A DNA stretch of 64,000 bases from positions 1 to 64,000 of the forward strand of contig JBCDIL010000003.1 in assembly GCA_038749025.1 (NCBI GenBank), given 5' to 3'. The position numbers were made by a program, and so were the translations under genes. Positions within the stretch are counted from its first letter, which is position 1, and the number at the start of each line of letters is the position of its first letter. The DNA comes from JBCAXA01 sp038749025. GTDB taxonomy: Bacteria > Pseudomonadota > Gammaproteobacteria > Steroidobacterales > Woeseiaceae. Of the stretch, positions 52,115-61,190 are shown in pieces. The notes below the pieces were generated by a model that did not search any database, had not been told where the DNA came from, and saw only the letters and a program-made list of their open reading frames with translations.

Positions 52115-52935
52115 ACCTCAGCAATAAAACCACTAACCGCCGACGCTACCGATGCTGGCGACTCGTCGGTCAGTGTTAGCACGCGAACAGTAGGACAGGC
52201 TGTGCTAACCGGTTGGACCGCATAATCCAGCGGTTCATCGGGATGCGCCAACAAGGCGGTGGGCTGCGATACCGCCGCCAGCCGGGTCAGTACATCGTGT
52301 CTGAATACGGCGTGATAGGTCTTATGGTAGTGGTGGATGTTCTTCAACACATCGACCGCCAATTCATGCAGGTAATCGGCCGCTAGATTCCCACCTGCTC
52401 GAATATTCGCCGCCTCTTTTCGAAAGTACGGGTAGAAAATCATCTGGTCGCGAATAAAGTGCCACGCCCAATTGAACTGCCCGCCGATCGCATCGGTCTT
52501 CATGACCGGTGCGTAGTTGGCGAGAAACGCCTCTTGTTCTTCGGCGTCCATCAACGCGACGCCATGCATCGTTAGTGTTTTTAATCGCGCGCCAGCCTGC
52601 AAAGCGATCTCGATGCCAATGTGCGACCCGGTATGCGACCCATAGACATCGAACTCATCGATTCCCAACACATCCAACAGCCGCAACATGCTGTCGGCGT
52701 AGTAGCCGAGATCGGGCGAATCGACCGACGGCGCGCACGAATCGCCATTGCCCAACGTGTCCGGGGCGATCACGGGGCGGCTCGCGGCCAGCGCATCGAT
52801 GATCGGCAGCAACGCACGTGAACTCGCCGGCGATGGGTGCAGCATCAACAGCGGTCGCCCGGCCGCGTTTAGGCCGGCATGACGGTAATGCACATCACCC
52901 TCATTGAGCACAGCGAACTGACGGTAAATGGTCAT
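52111..52935 (-). CDS. Alpha/beta hydrolase
   Basis: A 274-residue serine-hydrolase-fold protein: LLMLHPSPASSRALLP near residue 30 (oxyanion side), and DVYGSHTGSHIGIEIAL near 100, in which the usual G-x-S-x-G elbow reads G-S-H-T-G-S, so the nucleophile position (H or S) is altered or displaced. A typical catalytic-serine call is therefore doubtful; some cofactor-free oxygenases and dead hydrolases share this. Second last in the operon; overlaps the monooxygenase by 4 bp. Confidence 0.75.
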   Translation of the reverse strand: MTIYRQFAVLNEGDVHYRHAGLNAAGRPLLMLHPSPASSRALLPIIDALAASRPVIAPDTLGNGDSCAPSVDSPDLGYYADSMLRLLDVLGIDEFDVYGSHTGSHIGIEIALQAGARLKTLTMHGVALMDAEEQEAFLANYAPVMKTDAIGGQFNWAWHFIRDQMIFYPYFRKEAANIRAGGNLAADYLHELAVDVLKNIHHYHKTYHAVFRHDVLTRLAAVSQPTALLAHPDEPLDYAVQPVSTACPTVRVLTLTDESPASVASAVSGFIAEV

Positions 52936-52951
52936 CGTGACAACCCTCTAG

Positions 52952-54544
52952 CTAGGCATCGGCGGCATGCAGAAAGTCGGCGCCTCGTTCCGCCATCATC
53001 ATGACGGTGGCATTGGTGTTGCCGCTGATAAGCGATGGCATCGCCGACGCGTCAATCACGCGCAACCCATCGACGCCGTGAACCCGAAACTCATTATCGA
53101 CAACCGCGGTATCGGACGAACCCATCCGGCAAGTCGCGACGCCGTGGTAACCAAGAAACGTGGTCCGCCGTAGATAATCGGCCCAGTCAGACGACGACTT
53201 GACGTTAGGCCCTGGCAGACGCTCGCCCACCCGGTAGCGGTCGAAGCGCGTATCGGCAAAAATACCGCGCACTTGTTCGCAGGCGTCGCGCAGGCGCTCG
53301 ACATCGGCATCGCTGTCTAGCAATTGGTGCTCGATACGCGGCCTATCGACCGGGTTAGCGGAACGCAGCGAAACCGTGCCTTCATTAGAGGGGTAGGACA
53401 GGTTTACCGCCGCCGAGATCGCCGGCTTGTCATACGGAATGACGCCATCTTCGGAGAAACTGAAGGCATACGGCCCGAGCTGTACTTGGATATCGGGGTC
53501 TGCCAGCGCTTCCGATGACTTCAAGAACGCGATCGCGTGCGGGTACGGACTCGTCGCCGGCCCGCGTCCTTGCCAGGCCCAACGCAAAACGTGGAGCGCG
53601 ATTTTCCAACTGTTAATTTCCGTGTTGTACGTCGGAACGTTAACGTCGATACCGACCATCGCCGTCGGGTGATCGGCGAGATGCGCGCCAACGTGCGGAT
53701 TATCGACGACAACCGGAATTTTCAGCGGTGCTAGCGTAGCCGCAGCTCCGATGCCCGACAGTTGCAGCAGTTTCGGCGACCCAATCGCGCCAGCCGACAC
53801 GATAACGCCGCGCCGCGCCATCAGTCGCTCGGGCTTGCCGCGGCGGACAATCTCCACGCCCGTCGCCCGCCCGCGTTCGATTAGAACCCGTTGGCACGGC
53901 GCTCCGGTCAAGATCGATAGATTCGGCCGCGTTCGTATCGGCCATAGGAACGATCGCGAGGCACTAAAGCGTTGGCCGCGCCACTGACTCACTTGTGAGT
54001 AAGCGACGCCGAGTTGGCTCGCTCCATTGTAGTCGTCGTTCATCGCGATGCCGCGCGCGATTGCCGCTTCGACGAACGTATGCGCTAACGGGTGCACCGA
54101 CCGCAACGGGCCGACCCGTTGTGGACCCGAGCGACCGCGGTCGGTGTCGGAGCCGAGCGTCGTCGATTCGATGCGCTTGAAGTACGGCAACACATCGGCG
54201 TACGACCATCCAGCACAACCGTGCTGTTGCCAGCGGTCGAAGTCGGCGGGCTGGCCGCGTACGAACAACATGCCGTTGATCGAACTACTGCCGCCTAACG
54301 TTCGCCCCGCCGGCCAAAGATCGCGCTTCGCCCCTCGGCTGGCGTCAGGCTCAGCGAGATAACACCAATCGAGGTTCGGGTTGCCGATCGCCTTGATGAT
54401 CGCGGCCGGAATATGAATGAAAGGCGACCAATCCCAACCGCCCGCCTCAACGAGCGCCACCCGCGTTGCTGGATCGGTTGACAATCGGTTAGCCAGGACA
54501 CTACCGGCTGAGCCTGCGCCGACGACGATGTAGTCGACATTCAT
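52952..54544 (-). CDS. GMC-family FAD oxidoreductase
   Basis: The 530-residue protein (ATG 54544) has the GMC FAD motif GAGSAGSVLANRL (residues 9-21) with E38 as ribose ligand, GRTLGGSSSINGM near 86, SAGAIGSPKLLQLSGIG near 255, and the C-terminal catalytic segment with H in FLGYHGVATCRMG and SGNTNAT. This is the choline dehydrogenase/alcohol oxidase/PEG dehydrogenase group, oxidising primary or secondary alcohols. It lies sixth in the eight-gene operon between the GPH carrier and hydrolase. An upstream extension to 54760 lacks a ribosome site and is not counted. Confidence 0.9.
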   Translation of the reverse strand: MNVDYIVVGAGSAGSVLANRLSTDPATRVALVEAGGWDWSPFIHIPAAIIKAIGNPNLDWCYLAEPDASRGAKRDLWPAGRTLGGSSSINGMLFVRGQPADFDRWQQHGCAGWSYADVLPYFKRIESTTLGSDTDRGRSGPQRVGPLRSVHPLAHTFVEAAIARGIAMNDDYNGASQLGVAYSQVSQWRGQRFSASRSFLWPIRTRPNLSILTGAPCQRVLIERGRATGVEIVRRGKPERLMARRGVIVSAGAIGSPKLLQLSGIGAAATLAPLKIPVVVDNPHVGAHLADHPTAMVGIDVNVPTYNTEINSWKIALHVLRWAWQGRGPATSPYPHAIAFLKSSEALADPDIQVQLGPYAFSFSEDGVIPYDKPAISAAVNLSYPSNEGTVSLRSANPVDRPRIEHQLLDSDADVERLRDACEQVRGIFADTRFDRYRVGERLPGPNVKSSSDWADYLRRTTFLGYHGVATCRMGSSDTAVVDNEFRVHGVDGLRVIDASAMPSLISGNTNATVMMMAERGADFLHAADA

Positions 54545-54563
54545 ACTCGCGCGCAGCGCTTCA

Positions 54564-55928
54564 TCAGTTCGCGTTGGCCGTGCGCATGCTAACGAGCTTC
54601 TCCTCGTCGAGCCGATAAGCGAGTAGCACTGGAATCGCCGCAAAACACAGCACGGCTGGGACCAACGAGAAAATCGTATGCACCGCTCGTACGGCGCTGT
54701 CCGGTTGGGCACTGGGCTCGGCACCGGCAACCAGTCCGGCCGCCTCCAGCGCGATACCAACGATAAACGGCCCCAACGCGCTGGAGACTTTCTCGACCGT
54801 GGTAAAGACGCCGCTCATAACACCACTGCGGTTCTCACCAGACGCCAGCTGATCATACTCCATCGTATCTGGTAGCAACGACAACGCACACAGCAGCGTG
54901 CCGTTCGACAAGATGCCGATCAGCGCTGCGCGGAGGTAGAAAAACACATCGGGCTCACCGGGCTGCCACAAAAACCAACTCGCCATCCCTAAGCCGTAGC
55001 CGGCGATGGAGACGATGTAGGTATCGCGCTTACCGTACCGTGCAATGACAAAGCGCCAAAACACGAGCGATACCAAGCCGGACAAACTAAACGTTGCCAA
55101 GTAATAGGAAATCTCGCCAGTCGCACGATTGAGGACCAAACTAAAAAAATACGGCGTACAAGCAAGTACCACGGCAAGAACAGCGAGCTGCAAGAGCTTG
55201 ACGATCGTCAGCAAGCGAAACGGTGCGTTGCGAAACACACGAACAACGTTGGTGAGACCACTGGCGACGGAAGCGCCGAATCCCTGTTCGTTTTGCTTGC
55301 GCGTGATCGACTCGGTAACGCCCCTCGTACCCCAGAATGCCAATAAGCCACAGGCCGTTGCTAATGCGCCGATAGCCATACCGAGCGCGCGGTACCCGTC
55401 GACGCCGCCGCCGGCCCACTCAACAATTTTGGGCCCGCCAACCGACCCGATCAGCACGCCAAAAATGAGAAATGCAACGCGGAACGTCATCAGCTGAGCC
55501 CGCAAATCGTAGCTGGGCGCAACGGTGGGCGGCATCGCCAAATACGGCACCGAGTAAATCGTGTAGGCCGTCGAGTAGACCAACAGAGCTAGCACGACGA
55601 TCACGACCTGCGCGCTTCCGTCGATCGCCGGCATGGCGAAAAACGCCGCGAAACTGGCACCTAGCAATAGGGCGCCAAGCAATACCCACGGGCGACGCGG
55701 TCCCCAGCGATGCACGGTGCGGTCGCTAATCGTGCCCATCACCGGATCGGTCACGGCGTCGTAGAGTTTCGTCACGAGCAGCAAGGTTCCGGCCAAGGCG
55801 GGCGAAATCCCCAATGCCGTCGTCATAAAGAACAGCGCAAACAACGCCATCGCATTGAAGACAGCACCGCTGGCAATAGAGCCAGCGGACCACAGCACTT
55901 GCGTACCGAGATTAGCCGGTGCTGCCAC
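54564..55928 (-). CDS. GPH-type MFS symporter
   Basis: The 454-residue protein starts with GTG 55928, 2 bp after the preceding gene. It has about 12 membrane helices, with DAVTDPVMGTISDRTVHRWGPRRPW in the loop after helix 2 and SGENRSGVMSGVFTTVEKVSSALGPFIVG in the C-terminal half, the family pattern also seen at 28269. Likely imports the substrate for this operon with a cation. Confidence 0.88.
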   Translation of the reverse strand: MAAPANLGTQVLWSAGSIASGAVFNAMALFALFFMTTALGISPALAGTLLLVTKLYDAVTDPVMGTISDRTVHRWGPRRPWVLLGALLLGASFAAFFAMPAIDGSAQVVIVVLALLVYSTAYTIYSVPYLAMPPTVAPSYDLRAQLMTFRVAFLIFGVLIGSVGGPKIVEWAGGGVDGYRALGMAIGALATACGLLAFWGTRGVTESITRKQNEQGFGASVASGLTNVVRVFRNAPFRLLTIVKLLQLAVLAVVLACTPYFFSLVLNRATGEISYYLATFSLSGLVSLVFWRFVIARYGKRDTYIVSIAGYGLGMASWFLWQPGEPDVFFYLRAALIGILSNGTLLCALSLLPDTMEYDQLASGENRSGVMSGVFTTVEKVSSALGPFIVGIALEAAGLVAGAEPSAQPDSAVRAVHTIFSLVPAVLCFAAIPVLLAYRLDEEKLVSMRTANAN

Positions 55929-55930
55929 GA

Positions 55931-56602
55931 CTAGTGATTCAAAGGTACCGAGAAACCGGGCTCAGTCGTGCGCTGGAGCACGTAAAAGCCGCCAAGGCCT
56001 CCGTAATTGATTCGCAGGTCATCGTCGACGTAGACGATATCCGAATGCAACTTGGGCGGGCGAAACTCTTTGCTCAACGGCGCATCGCCCTCAATACCGA
56101 ACGCCGCGCGCATGGCATCGTCTGACAGGCCGTTAGCGCTCTTCAGACTGACCTTTTGGAATGCTACCGAATAGCGCTGTGGGTTCTCATCGTCCCCGGA
56201 GTAGACGCCCTCCATAACGATGATGGCATCCGTGTCGCCAGCCGCGTTACTGACGAACACGACATTGTTGTAGGCCTTCGAGCTTTGCTCGATCTCTTGA
56301 TGGAGTTTATGAACGCGCACCGGCGCGGACGGCAACTTGCCGAAGCTCTGGAACGTGAGGTTGGTGTCGTGCTGCAGCGGCTGACCCTCGGAGTGCTTAA
56401 CGCCGAAACTTGCAAACCGGGTTACCCACACGCCCTCGGCGACTTCTTGGTTGTCGATCGGTCGAGGCGTTGGTGTGTGCGGACAGAGTTGGTCGCACAA
56501 TGCACGCAATTCGTCACGCTCTGCCTCGGTCGGCAGGACCTGCTCGTCGAGCCCCGCGACGAATTTCAGTATCTGGTTTTTCAGTTCTTCTTTCGTTGAC
56601 AC
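55931..56602 (-). CDS. PAP/fibrillin-like (plastid lipid-associated) protein
   Basis: The 223-residue protein has a helical N-terminus (residues 1-40, similar to a four-helix start) and a beta-rich domain. The C-terminal block LHSDIVYVDDDLRINYGG (about 185-202) followed by GGFYVLQR matches the end of the PAP/fibrillin family, whose lipocalin-like barrel binds hydrophobic molecules in plant plastoglobules and cyanobacteria. In the operon it sits between deacetylase-like and carrier genes. A role in binding a lipophilic intermediate is inferred. The match is by eye and needs profile confirmation. Confidence 0.55.
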   Translation of the reverse strand: MSTKEELKNQILKFVAGLDEQVLPTEAERDELRALCDQLCPHTPTPRPIDNQEVAEGVWVTRFASFGVKHSEGQPLQHDTNLTFQSFGKLPSAPVRVHKLHQEIEQSSKAYNNVVFVSNAAGDTDAIIVMEGVYSGDDENPQRYSVAFQKVSLKSANGLSDDAMRAAFGIEGDAPLSKEFRPPKLHSDIVYVDDDLRINYGGLGGFYVLQRTTEPGFSVPLNH

Positions 56603-56627
56603 GATTTACGCCCTCGGTGATCCGGCA

Positions 56628-57536
56628 TCATGCAGCCGGCATATGCCCATCGTTGTTATTAACGTACCACTCGGCTAGCTCCTCACGCGTCGGCCACCAA
56701 ACGTGCGGCAGTGACTTCGCGTGCTCGAGAAACTCGCGTAGCGCCCGAATCCGATAGCCGCGGCCCGATACGTGCGGGTGAAGCCCGACGTTCATGATCC
56801 GGCCGCTGCTTGCGCCTTCGCCGTGCAAGACATCGAGCTCTTCGATCAGCAGGTCGCGGTACTCGTCGGTCGTATGGCCGCGCCGGGTGATAATCGTAAA
56901 ATCGTTGATCTCGTTCGAATACGGAACACAAACAATCTCGCCGGCATCGGTTGCAATCATGTACGGCTGATCGTCGTTCATAATGTCGCAATAGAACAAG
57001 AAGCCATTCTCGGCAAGAATCTCGGGCGTTGATAGCGTTCCGCGCAGCGACGAAGACAGCCAGCCACGCGGTGCTTTGCCGACGTAGTGTTTGTAGGCAT
57101 CGATCGTGCGACCGATTACTTCGCGCTCTTTCGCCGGATCGTGGGCGAAATCGGTTAGCAGCTCGCCTTGCTCGTAGTTGTGCGCAAGCAGCTCCCAACC
57201 ACGATCTAGACAAGCTTTGACCATCGGCTCACGGCGCTCGAATGTAACGGCGTTCGTCGTACAACTGGCTTGCACGCCCATTTCGTCGAACAACTCGTAC
57301 AGGCGCCAGATACCGACGCGCTGACCGTACTCACGCCAGGTGTAGTTTGGATAATCGGGCGTGTTACCCGGAAGAATGTCGGGCAAGATCGCGGGACCAC
57401 CGGCGTAGTACGGCTTCGTCGTGTCTTTGGTCAGATCCCAGGTTTCCAAGTTAAATGTCAGGATCAGTGCGACTTGCGCACCGTTAGGAAACTTGAGTGG
57501 GCCCCGATCGGTAATCGGGACGTAGTCGTAACGCAT
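56628..57536 (-). CDS. PuuE-like polysaccharide-deacetylase-fold amidohydrolase
   Basis: The 302-residue protein has the carbohydrate-esterase-4/NodB fold in the version seen in PuuE allantoinases: LTFNLETWD near residue 27 (metal Asp/Glu side), a conserved helix with ASCTTNAVTFERREP near 89, WELLAHNYEQGEL near 114 in the place of the metal-histidine motif, and APRGWLSSSLRGTLST followed by NGFLFYCDIMNDDQPY near 155-190. It probably hydrolyses a C-N amide bond. It starts 4 bp after the AMDase-like gene. Confidence 0.82.
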   Translation of the reverse strand: MRYDYVPITDRGPLKFPNGAQVALILTFNLETWDLTKDTTKPYYAGGPAILPDILPGNTPDYPNYTWREYGQRVGIWRLYELFDEMGVQASCTTNAVTFERREPMVKACLDRGWELLAHNYEQGELLTDFAHDPAKEREVIGRTIDAYKHYVGKAPRGWLSSSLRGTLSTPEILAENGFLFYCDIMNDDQPYMIATDAGEIVCVPYSNEINDFTIITRRGHTTDEYRDLLIEELDVLHGEGASSGRIMNVGLHPHVSGRGYRIRALREFLEHAKSLPHVWWPTREELAEWYVNNNDGHMPAA

Positions 57537-57540
57537 CCGC

Positions 57541-58287
57541 TTAGTACTCCTCTAGCAGCCGCCCGTAGCCGGCGACCTGGTCGGTGATGTTGTTGGCACG
57601 CAGCGCATGCCAGTAGGTAGCCGCGTTAATGGCAATGACGGGTTTGCCGAGCCAGCGCTCAGCGCTAGCCGCCAGCTTCATCATCGATAAATTCGTGCCG
57701 ACCTGGATCAACGCATCGACGTCGTCGCCGTTTAGATCACGCAACACTTCGATCAGTTTTGATTCTGGAACCTCGGCAATAGCGGTCCAACTGGGGCACT
57801 GCAAACAGACATCGCGCACCGTTTCGAAGCCGTAGTCGGACAGAAAGTTACGCACCGAATCGTTGGCAACGGGGTAGTACGGTGACAAGAACGCCACTTT
57901 GCGAATGCCGCCGAACGCTGCCAGCGCAGCGACCAGCGATTCGGAGCCGATCGACAGCTTCAACTCGGCGACAGCCTCAATGTTCTCACGCCATTGGCGA
58001 CCGCCTTCGGCGCCGCCGTAGAACGTTACCGCCGACATACCCATTACGAGATAGTCGGGGCTGCAAGTCAGCACACCGCGTACGGCATCGACGGTGTTAT
58101 CAGAGATTTCCAGCGTACCGGCATGGAAACTCTCATTGGATATCGCCTGCGCGTTCTGTACGACGATACGGCTATAGTGGTTTGTGACGCCGGGAACCCG
58201 AAGGTCGTCAAAATCCGGCTGCACGATCGTATTCGTAGACGGTCCCAGAACGCCAAACTTGGCGCGCCACCCCAAAGCATCAACCAC
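57541..58287 (-). CDS. Arylmalonate-decarboxylase/maleate-isomerase family protein, catalytic Cys absent
   Basis: The 248-residue protein (GTG 58287) is an Asp/Glu-racemase-superfamily member: GVLGPSTNT (residues 12-20), YLVMGMSAVTFYGG (80-92), which lines up with the decarboxylase dioxyanion-pocket segment, KPVIAINAATYWHALR (215-230) and YGRLLEEY at the end. In arylmalonate decarboxylase and maleate isomerase a cysteine sits in the segment equivalent to IQVGTNL (194-200); here it is replaced by V196/G197, and the other Cys position (near 84) is M-S. Either the reaction uses another residue or this is a different activity. Second in the operon, 10 bp after the FAD monooxygenase. Confidence 0.75.
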   Translation of the reverse strand: MVDALGWRAKFGVLGPSTNTIVQPDFDDLRVPGVTNHYSRIVVQNAQAISNESFHAGTLEISDNTVDAVRGVLTCSPDYLVMGMSAVTFYGGAEGGRQWRENIEAVAELKLSIGSESLVAALAAFGGIRKVAFLSPYYPVANDSVRNFLSDYGFETVRDVCLQCPSWTAIAEVPESKLIEVLRDLNGDDVDALIQVGTNLSMMKLAASAERWLGKPVIAINAATYWHALRANNITDQVAGYGRLLEEY

Positions 58288-58297
58288 GTCTCGACTC

Positions 58298-59491
58298 CTA
58301 CTGAATGGCTGCTGCGTCAGCGAGACTCTTCACCATCGACTGGCGTAGCAAAAAGGCTCGGCGGCTCGCCGCATCGTCGCGAGTCGCCTTCATTTTAGCG
58401 AATTTTCGGGCGTGGCCCTCAGCCGCGCCGTGCTCGAGAAGCTGCTTGTTCTCCATCGTTTGCGCTTGGATAAAGTCGTGCGTGACAGTGCGACGCTGAC
58501 GATCGAATTGCGCGAACGCATCGGGACTGTGCCCGCTGCCGAGACAGTGAATAATCTTGTCTTTAAGGTTCCAGGCATCGTGGATACCACTGTTCATACC
58601 GAACCCACCGAGCGGATTGTTGAGATGAGCAGCATCCCCCACAAGGAACACGCGGCCATGATCGAACTTTCGCGCAACACGCTGGTGTACGCGGTAAATA
58701 GTCCGGTGCTTAGTTTCAATACCGGTCTCGCCGATCAAACGCTTGAAGACTTTGTCGCGGAATTCGTCTGACAGCAATTCTTCGTCGGTGTAGCGCTCGT
58801 CGGCGGGCAGCAAGATCCGCCATACGCTCGGCACACGCAATAAGACCAACCACTCTTCCGGGTCGGCGACATAGTTCACGTAAACCAAATTGTCGATGTA
58901 GTCGGCAAGTTCGGTCTCGGTCGACAAACAGAGAAACTTCTCTGGGTAGGTAAAACCGTCGAACTCAGCGCCAAGCCACTTACGGATGATGGAATTGCCA
59001 CCGTCAGCGGCAATCACGTATTGCGCATGAACCTGCTCGATAGCGACTGGCGTCTCGAAGGCGATCGTGACGCCGTTGTCGTCCTGCTTAAAACTGTTAG
59101 CGCGGTGGTTGAACAGAACCTCCGCTTTGTCGTGCTGAGCAATACGATCCGCCAACAGTCCTGCCATGACATGTTGTTCGCACTGAATTCGGTACGGAAA
59201 GCGCATTTCCTGGTCGAGCTCACCGAGATCAAACTCGATGTACTCGCCACTCTGACGCTCTCGGAAATGGTACTTCGGCGCCTTCAGCCCATGTTCGATG
59301 ATATCGTCGGCAACGCCGAGCTCGTCGAGCATGTCCAATGAGGGCGGATGAAACGTCGAGGCACGCAAGTCCTGTGCGCAAGTCGGACCGGCTTCGCACA
59401 ACAACACTTCGATACCGGCATTAGCCAGCGCAAGAGCGGCAACGGTCCCAACGGGTCCCGCGCCGACAACGACTACCTGAGTTGATCGCAT
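58298..59491 (-). CDS. FAD-dependent hydroxylase, MhpA/PheA type
   Basis: The start used, ATG 59491 (MRSTQVVVVGAG), gives 397 residues; ATG 59500 and TTG 59506 are alternatives. FAD motif GAGPVGTVAA (about 9-18), RASTFHPPSLDMLDELG near 43, the DG motif AADGGNSIIRKWLG near 166, and FLVGDAAHLNNPLGGFGMNSGIHDA near 278 identify the phenol/3-hydroxyphenylpropionate hydroxylase branch. First gene of an eight-gene operon (59491 to 50666), divergent from an ALDH. Substrate probably an aromatic or unsaturated ring acid. Confidence 0.86.
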   Translation of the reverse strand: MRSTQVVVVGAGPVGTVAALALANAGIEVLLCEAGPTCAQDLRASTFHPPSLDMLDELGVADDIIEHGLKAPKYHFRERQSGEYIEFDLGELDQEMRFPYRIQCEQHVMAGLLADRIAQHDKAEVLFNHRANSFKQDDNGVTIAFETPVAIEQVHAQYVIAADGGNSIIRKWLGAEFDGFTYPEKFLCLSTETELADYIDNLVYVNYVADPEEWLVLLRVPSVWRILLPADERYTDEELLSDEFRDKVFKRLIGETGIETKHRTIYRVHQRVARKFDHGRVFLVGDAAHLNNPLGGFGMNSGIHDAWNLKDKIIHCLGSGHSPDAFAQFDRQRRTVTHDFIQAQTMENKQLLEHGAAEGHARKFAKMKATRDDAASRRAFLLRQSMVKSLADAAAIQ

Positions 59492-59651
59492 CCACTGCAT
59501 CCACAACGTAAGCTCACAGTCAGTGTAGCGGCGGTATCGACACCAGTTGATCCAATTTCGCGATGGTCGATTTCCCTAAATTGTATGGACCCAAGCGTTA
59601 GCCAGCAGGCACAGTGCAGTGAACAACAACCGGCGCGTTAACGGAGACAAA

Positions 59652-61190
59652 ATGGTGAACAAAGTATTGTCAGTGGCGCAAGTCGCCGAGCAGTACGGTC
59701 TGAATCTGCCGGATGTTGTTAAGCCTCACATCAACGGTGCGGCCGCCGACGTCGCTGGCGATCCGTTCAGACTTACTCATATCAGCCCAGCGACTGAGGA
59801 GCCTCTGTACGATGTCATTGAGTGCTCTCAAGATACGGTTGATGCCGCCGTAGTGGCGGCAAGACGTGTCGCCGACGAGAGCCCATGGCCACACCTTTCT
59901 CATAACGAGCGCAAAAAGACACTGCGCCGTATGATCGACGCCATCGCAACACATGCTGACGAGCTTGCGGCGATTCAAGCGCTCGAAGTGGGCCTACCGT
60001 TAACGGGTATTCACGCCATGCATATGCCGCGTGCCATGGAGAACTTCGATTTCTTTATCGAAGTGGCCGGCACAATGGGCGGAGAGGCCTACACGCAGAC
60101 CGGCCGCTATACGTCGATTGTCACGCGCGAACCGGCAGGCGTTGTTGCGTTGATTTCGCCGTGGAATGCACCGCTGGTTTTGTCTTCGATGAAACTCGCC
60201 GCGGCACTGGCGCTCGGTAACGCCACGGTCATCAAAGCGTCGGAACGCTCACCCTATTCGCTAAAACGGTTTGTCGAGATTTTGCACGAAGCCGACCTGC
60301 CACCTGGCCTCATCAATCTTGTTAATGGCCGTGGCCACGTGACCGGGAAAGCACTGGTTGAACACCCGGGCATCGATGTCGTCGGTTTTGTGGGCGGCAC
60401 CGAGACCGGCAAAGCAATCATGGCCTCCGCTGCGGCCGGCATTAAGAAGGTCGGCCTCGAACTCGGCGGCAAATCGGCCAACATCGTTCTCAACGATGCA
60501 GACTTAGAGCGCGCGATCGATGGCTCGCTGCTAGCGATACTCGCCGGCAACGGCGAACAATGCCTCGCCGGGTCACGCATCCTGGTCGAACGCGGCATCG
60601 CGGATACGTTTATTCCCCGGTTTGTCGAACGACTCAAAAACATTCGTATCGGCGATCCGTTCGACAGCGCCACCGAACTGGGGCCGATGGCGTTCCCAGA
60701 ACACCGCAATAAGGTTTTAAGCTATGTCGATATCGCGACCAGCGAAGGTGCTGAGTTGTTGTGCGGCGGCCGCGAAGCCGCCGGCTTCGAGCGCGGCCTA
60801 TACATCGAACCAACCGCTGTCCGTGTGACGAGCAACGCCGCGCGCGTCTGCCAGGAAGAAATTTTTGGGCCGTTCGTCACGATCCAAGTCGTTGCCGATG
60901 CTGACGAAGCCATACGACTCGCCAACGAGTCGACATTCGGTTTGGTCAGCTACGTCTGGTCGAACGATTTACCTACCGTTATGGCAGTCTCGCGCCAGAT
61001 CAAGGCTGGCACAGTCTGGGTCAACACACCGTTAACGCGCGATCTGCGCGCACCGTTTGGTGGCTACAAGATGTCAGGCGTTGGCCGCGATGGCTTACAC
61101 GCGTCGATTGAATTGATGACCGAGGAGAAAACGACGATGCTACCGAACACACCGGTCGTGCTGCCGAAGCTCGGTAAGCCGCAAGGTTAG
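59652..61190 (+). CDS. NAD(P)-dependent aldehyde dehydrogenase
   Basis: ATG 59652 follows GGAGACAAA and gives 512 residues. PWNAPL near residue 168, VGGTETG near 252, the glutamate in GLELGGKSA near 274, and cysteine in GNGEQCLAGSR near 308 are the expected catalytic landmarks; ends RAPFGGYKMSGVGRD. HMPRAMENFDFFI recalls 5-carboxymethyl-2-hydroxymuconic semialdehyde dehydrogenases (HpaE/PraB-like). Divergent from the eight-gene operon; its stop is shared (TTAG) with the convergent lyase gene. Confidence 0.91.
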   Translation: MVNKVLSVAQVAEQYGLNLPDVVKPHINGAAADVAGDPFRLTHISPATEEPLYDVIECSQDTVDAAVVAARRVADESPWPHLSHNERKKTLRRMIDAIATHADELAAIQALEVGLPLTGIHAMHMPRAMENFDFFIEVAGTMGGEAYTQTGRYTSIVTREPAGVVALISPWNAPLVLSSMKLAAALALGNATVIKASERSPYSLKRFVEILHEADLPPGLINLVNGRGHVTGKALVEHPGIDVVGFVGGTETGKAIMASAAAGIKKVGLELGGKSANIVLNDADLERAIDGSLLAILAGNGEQCLAGSRILVERGIADTFIPRFVERLKNIRIGDPFDSATELGPMAFPEHRNKVLSYVDIATSEGAELLCGGREAAGFERGLYIEPTAVRVTSNAARVCQEEIFGPFVTIQVVADADEAIRLANESTFGLVSYVWSNDLPTVMAVSRQIKAGTVWVNTPLTRDLRAPFGGYKMSGVGRDGLHASIELMTEEKTTMLPNTPVVLPKLGKPQG

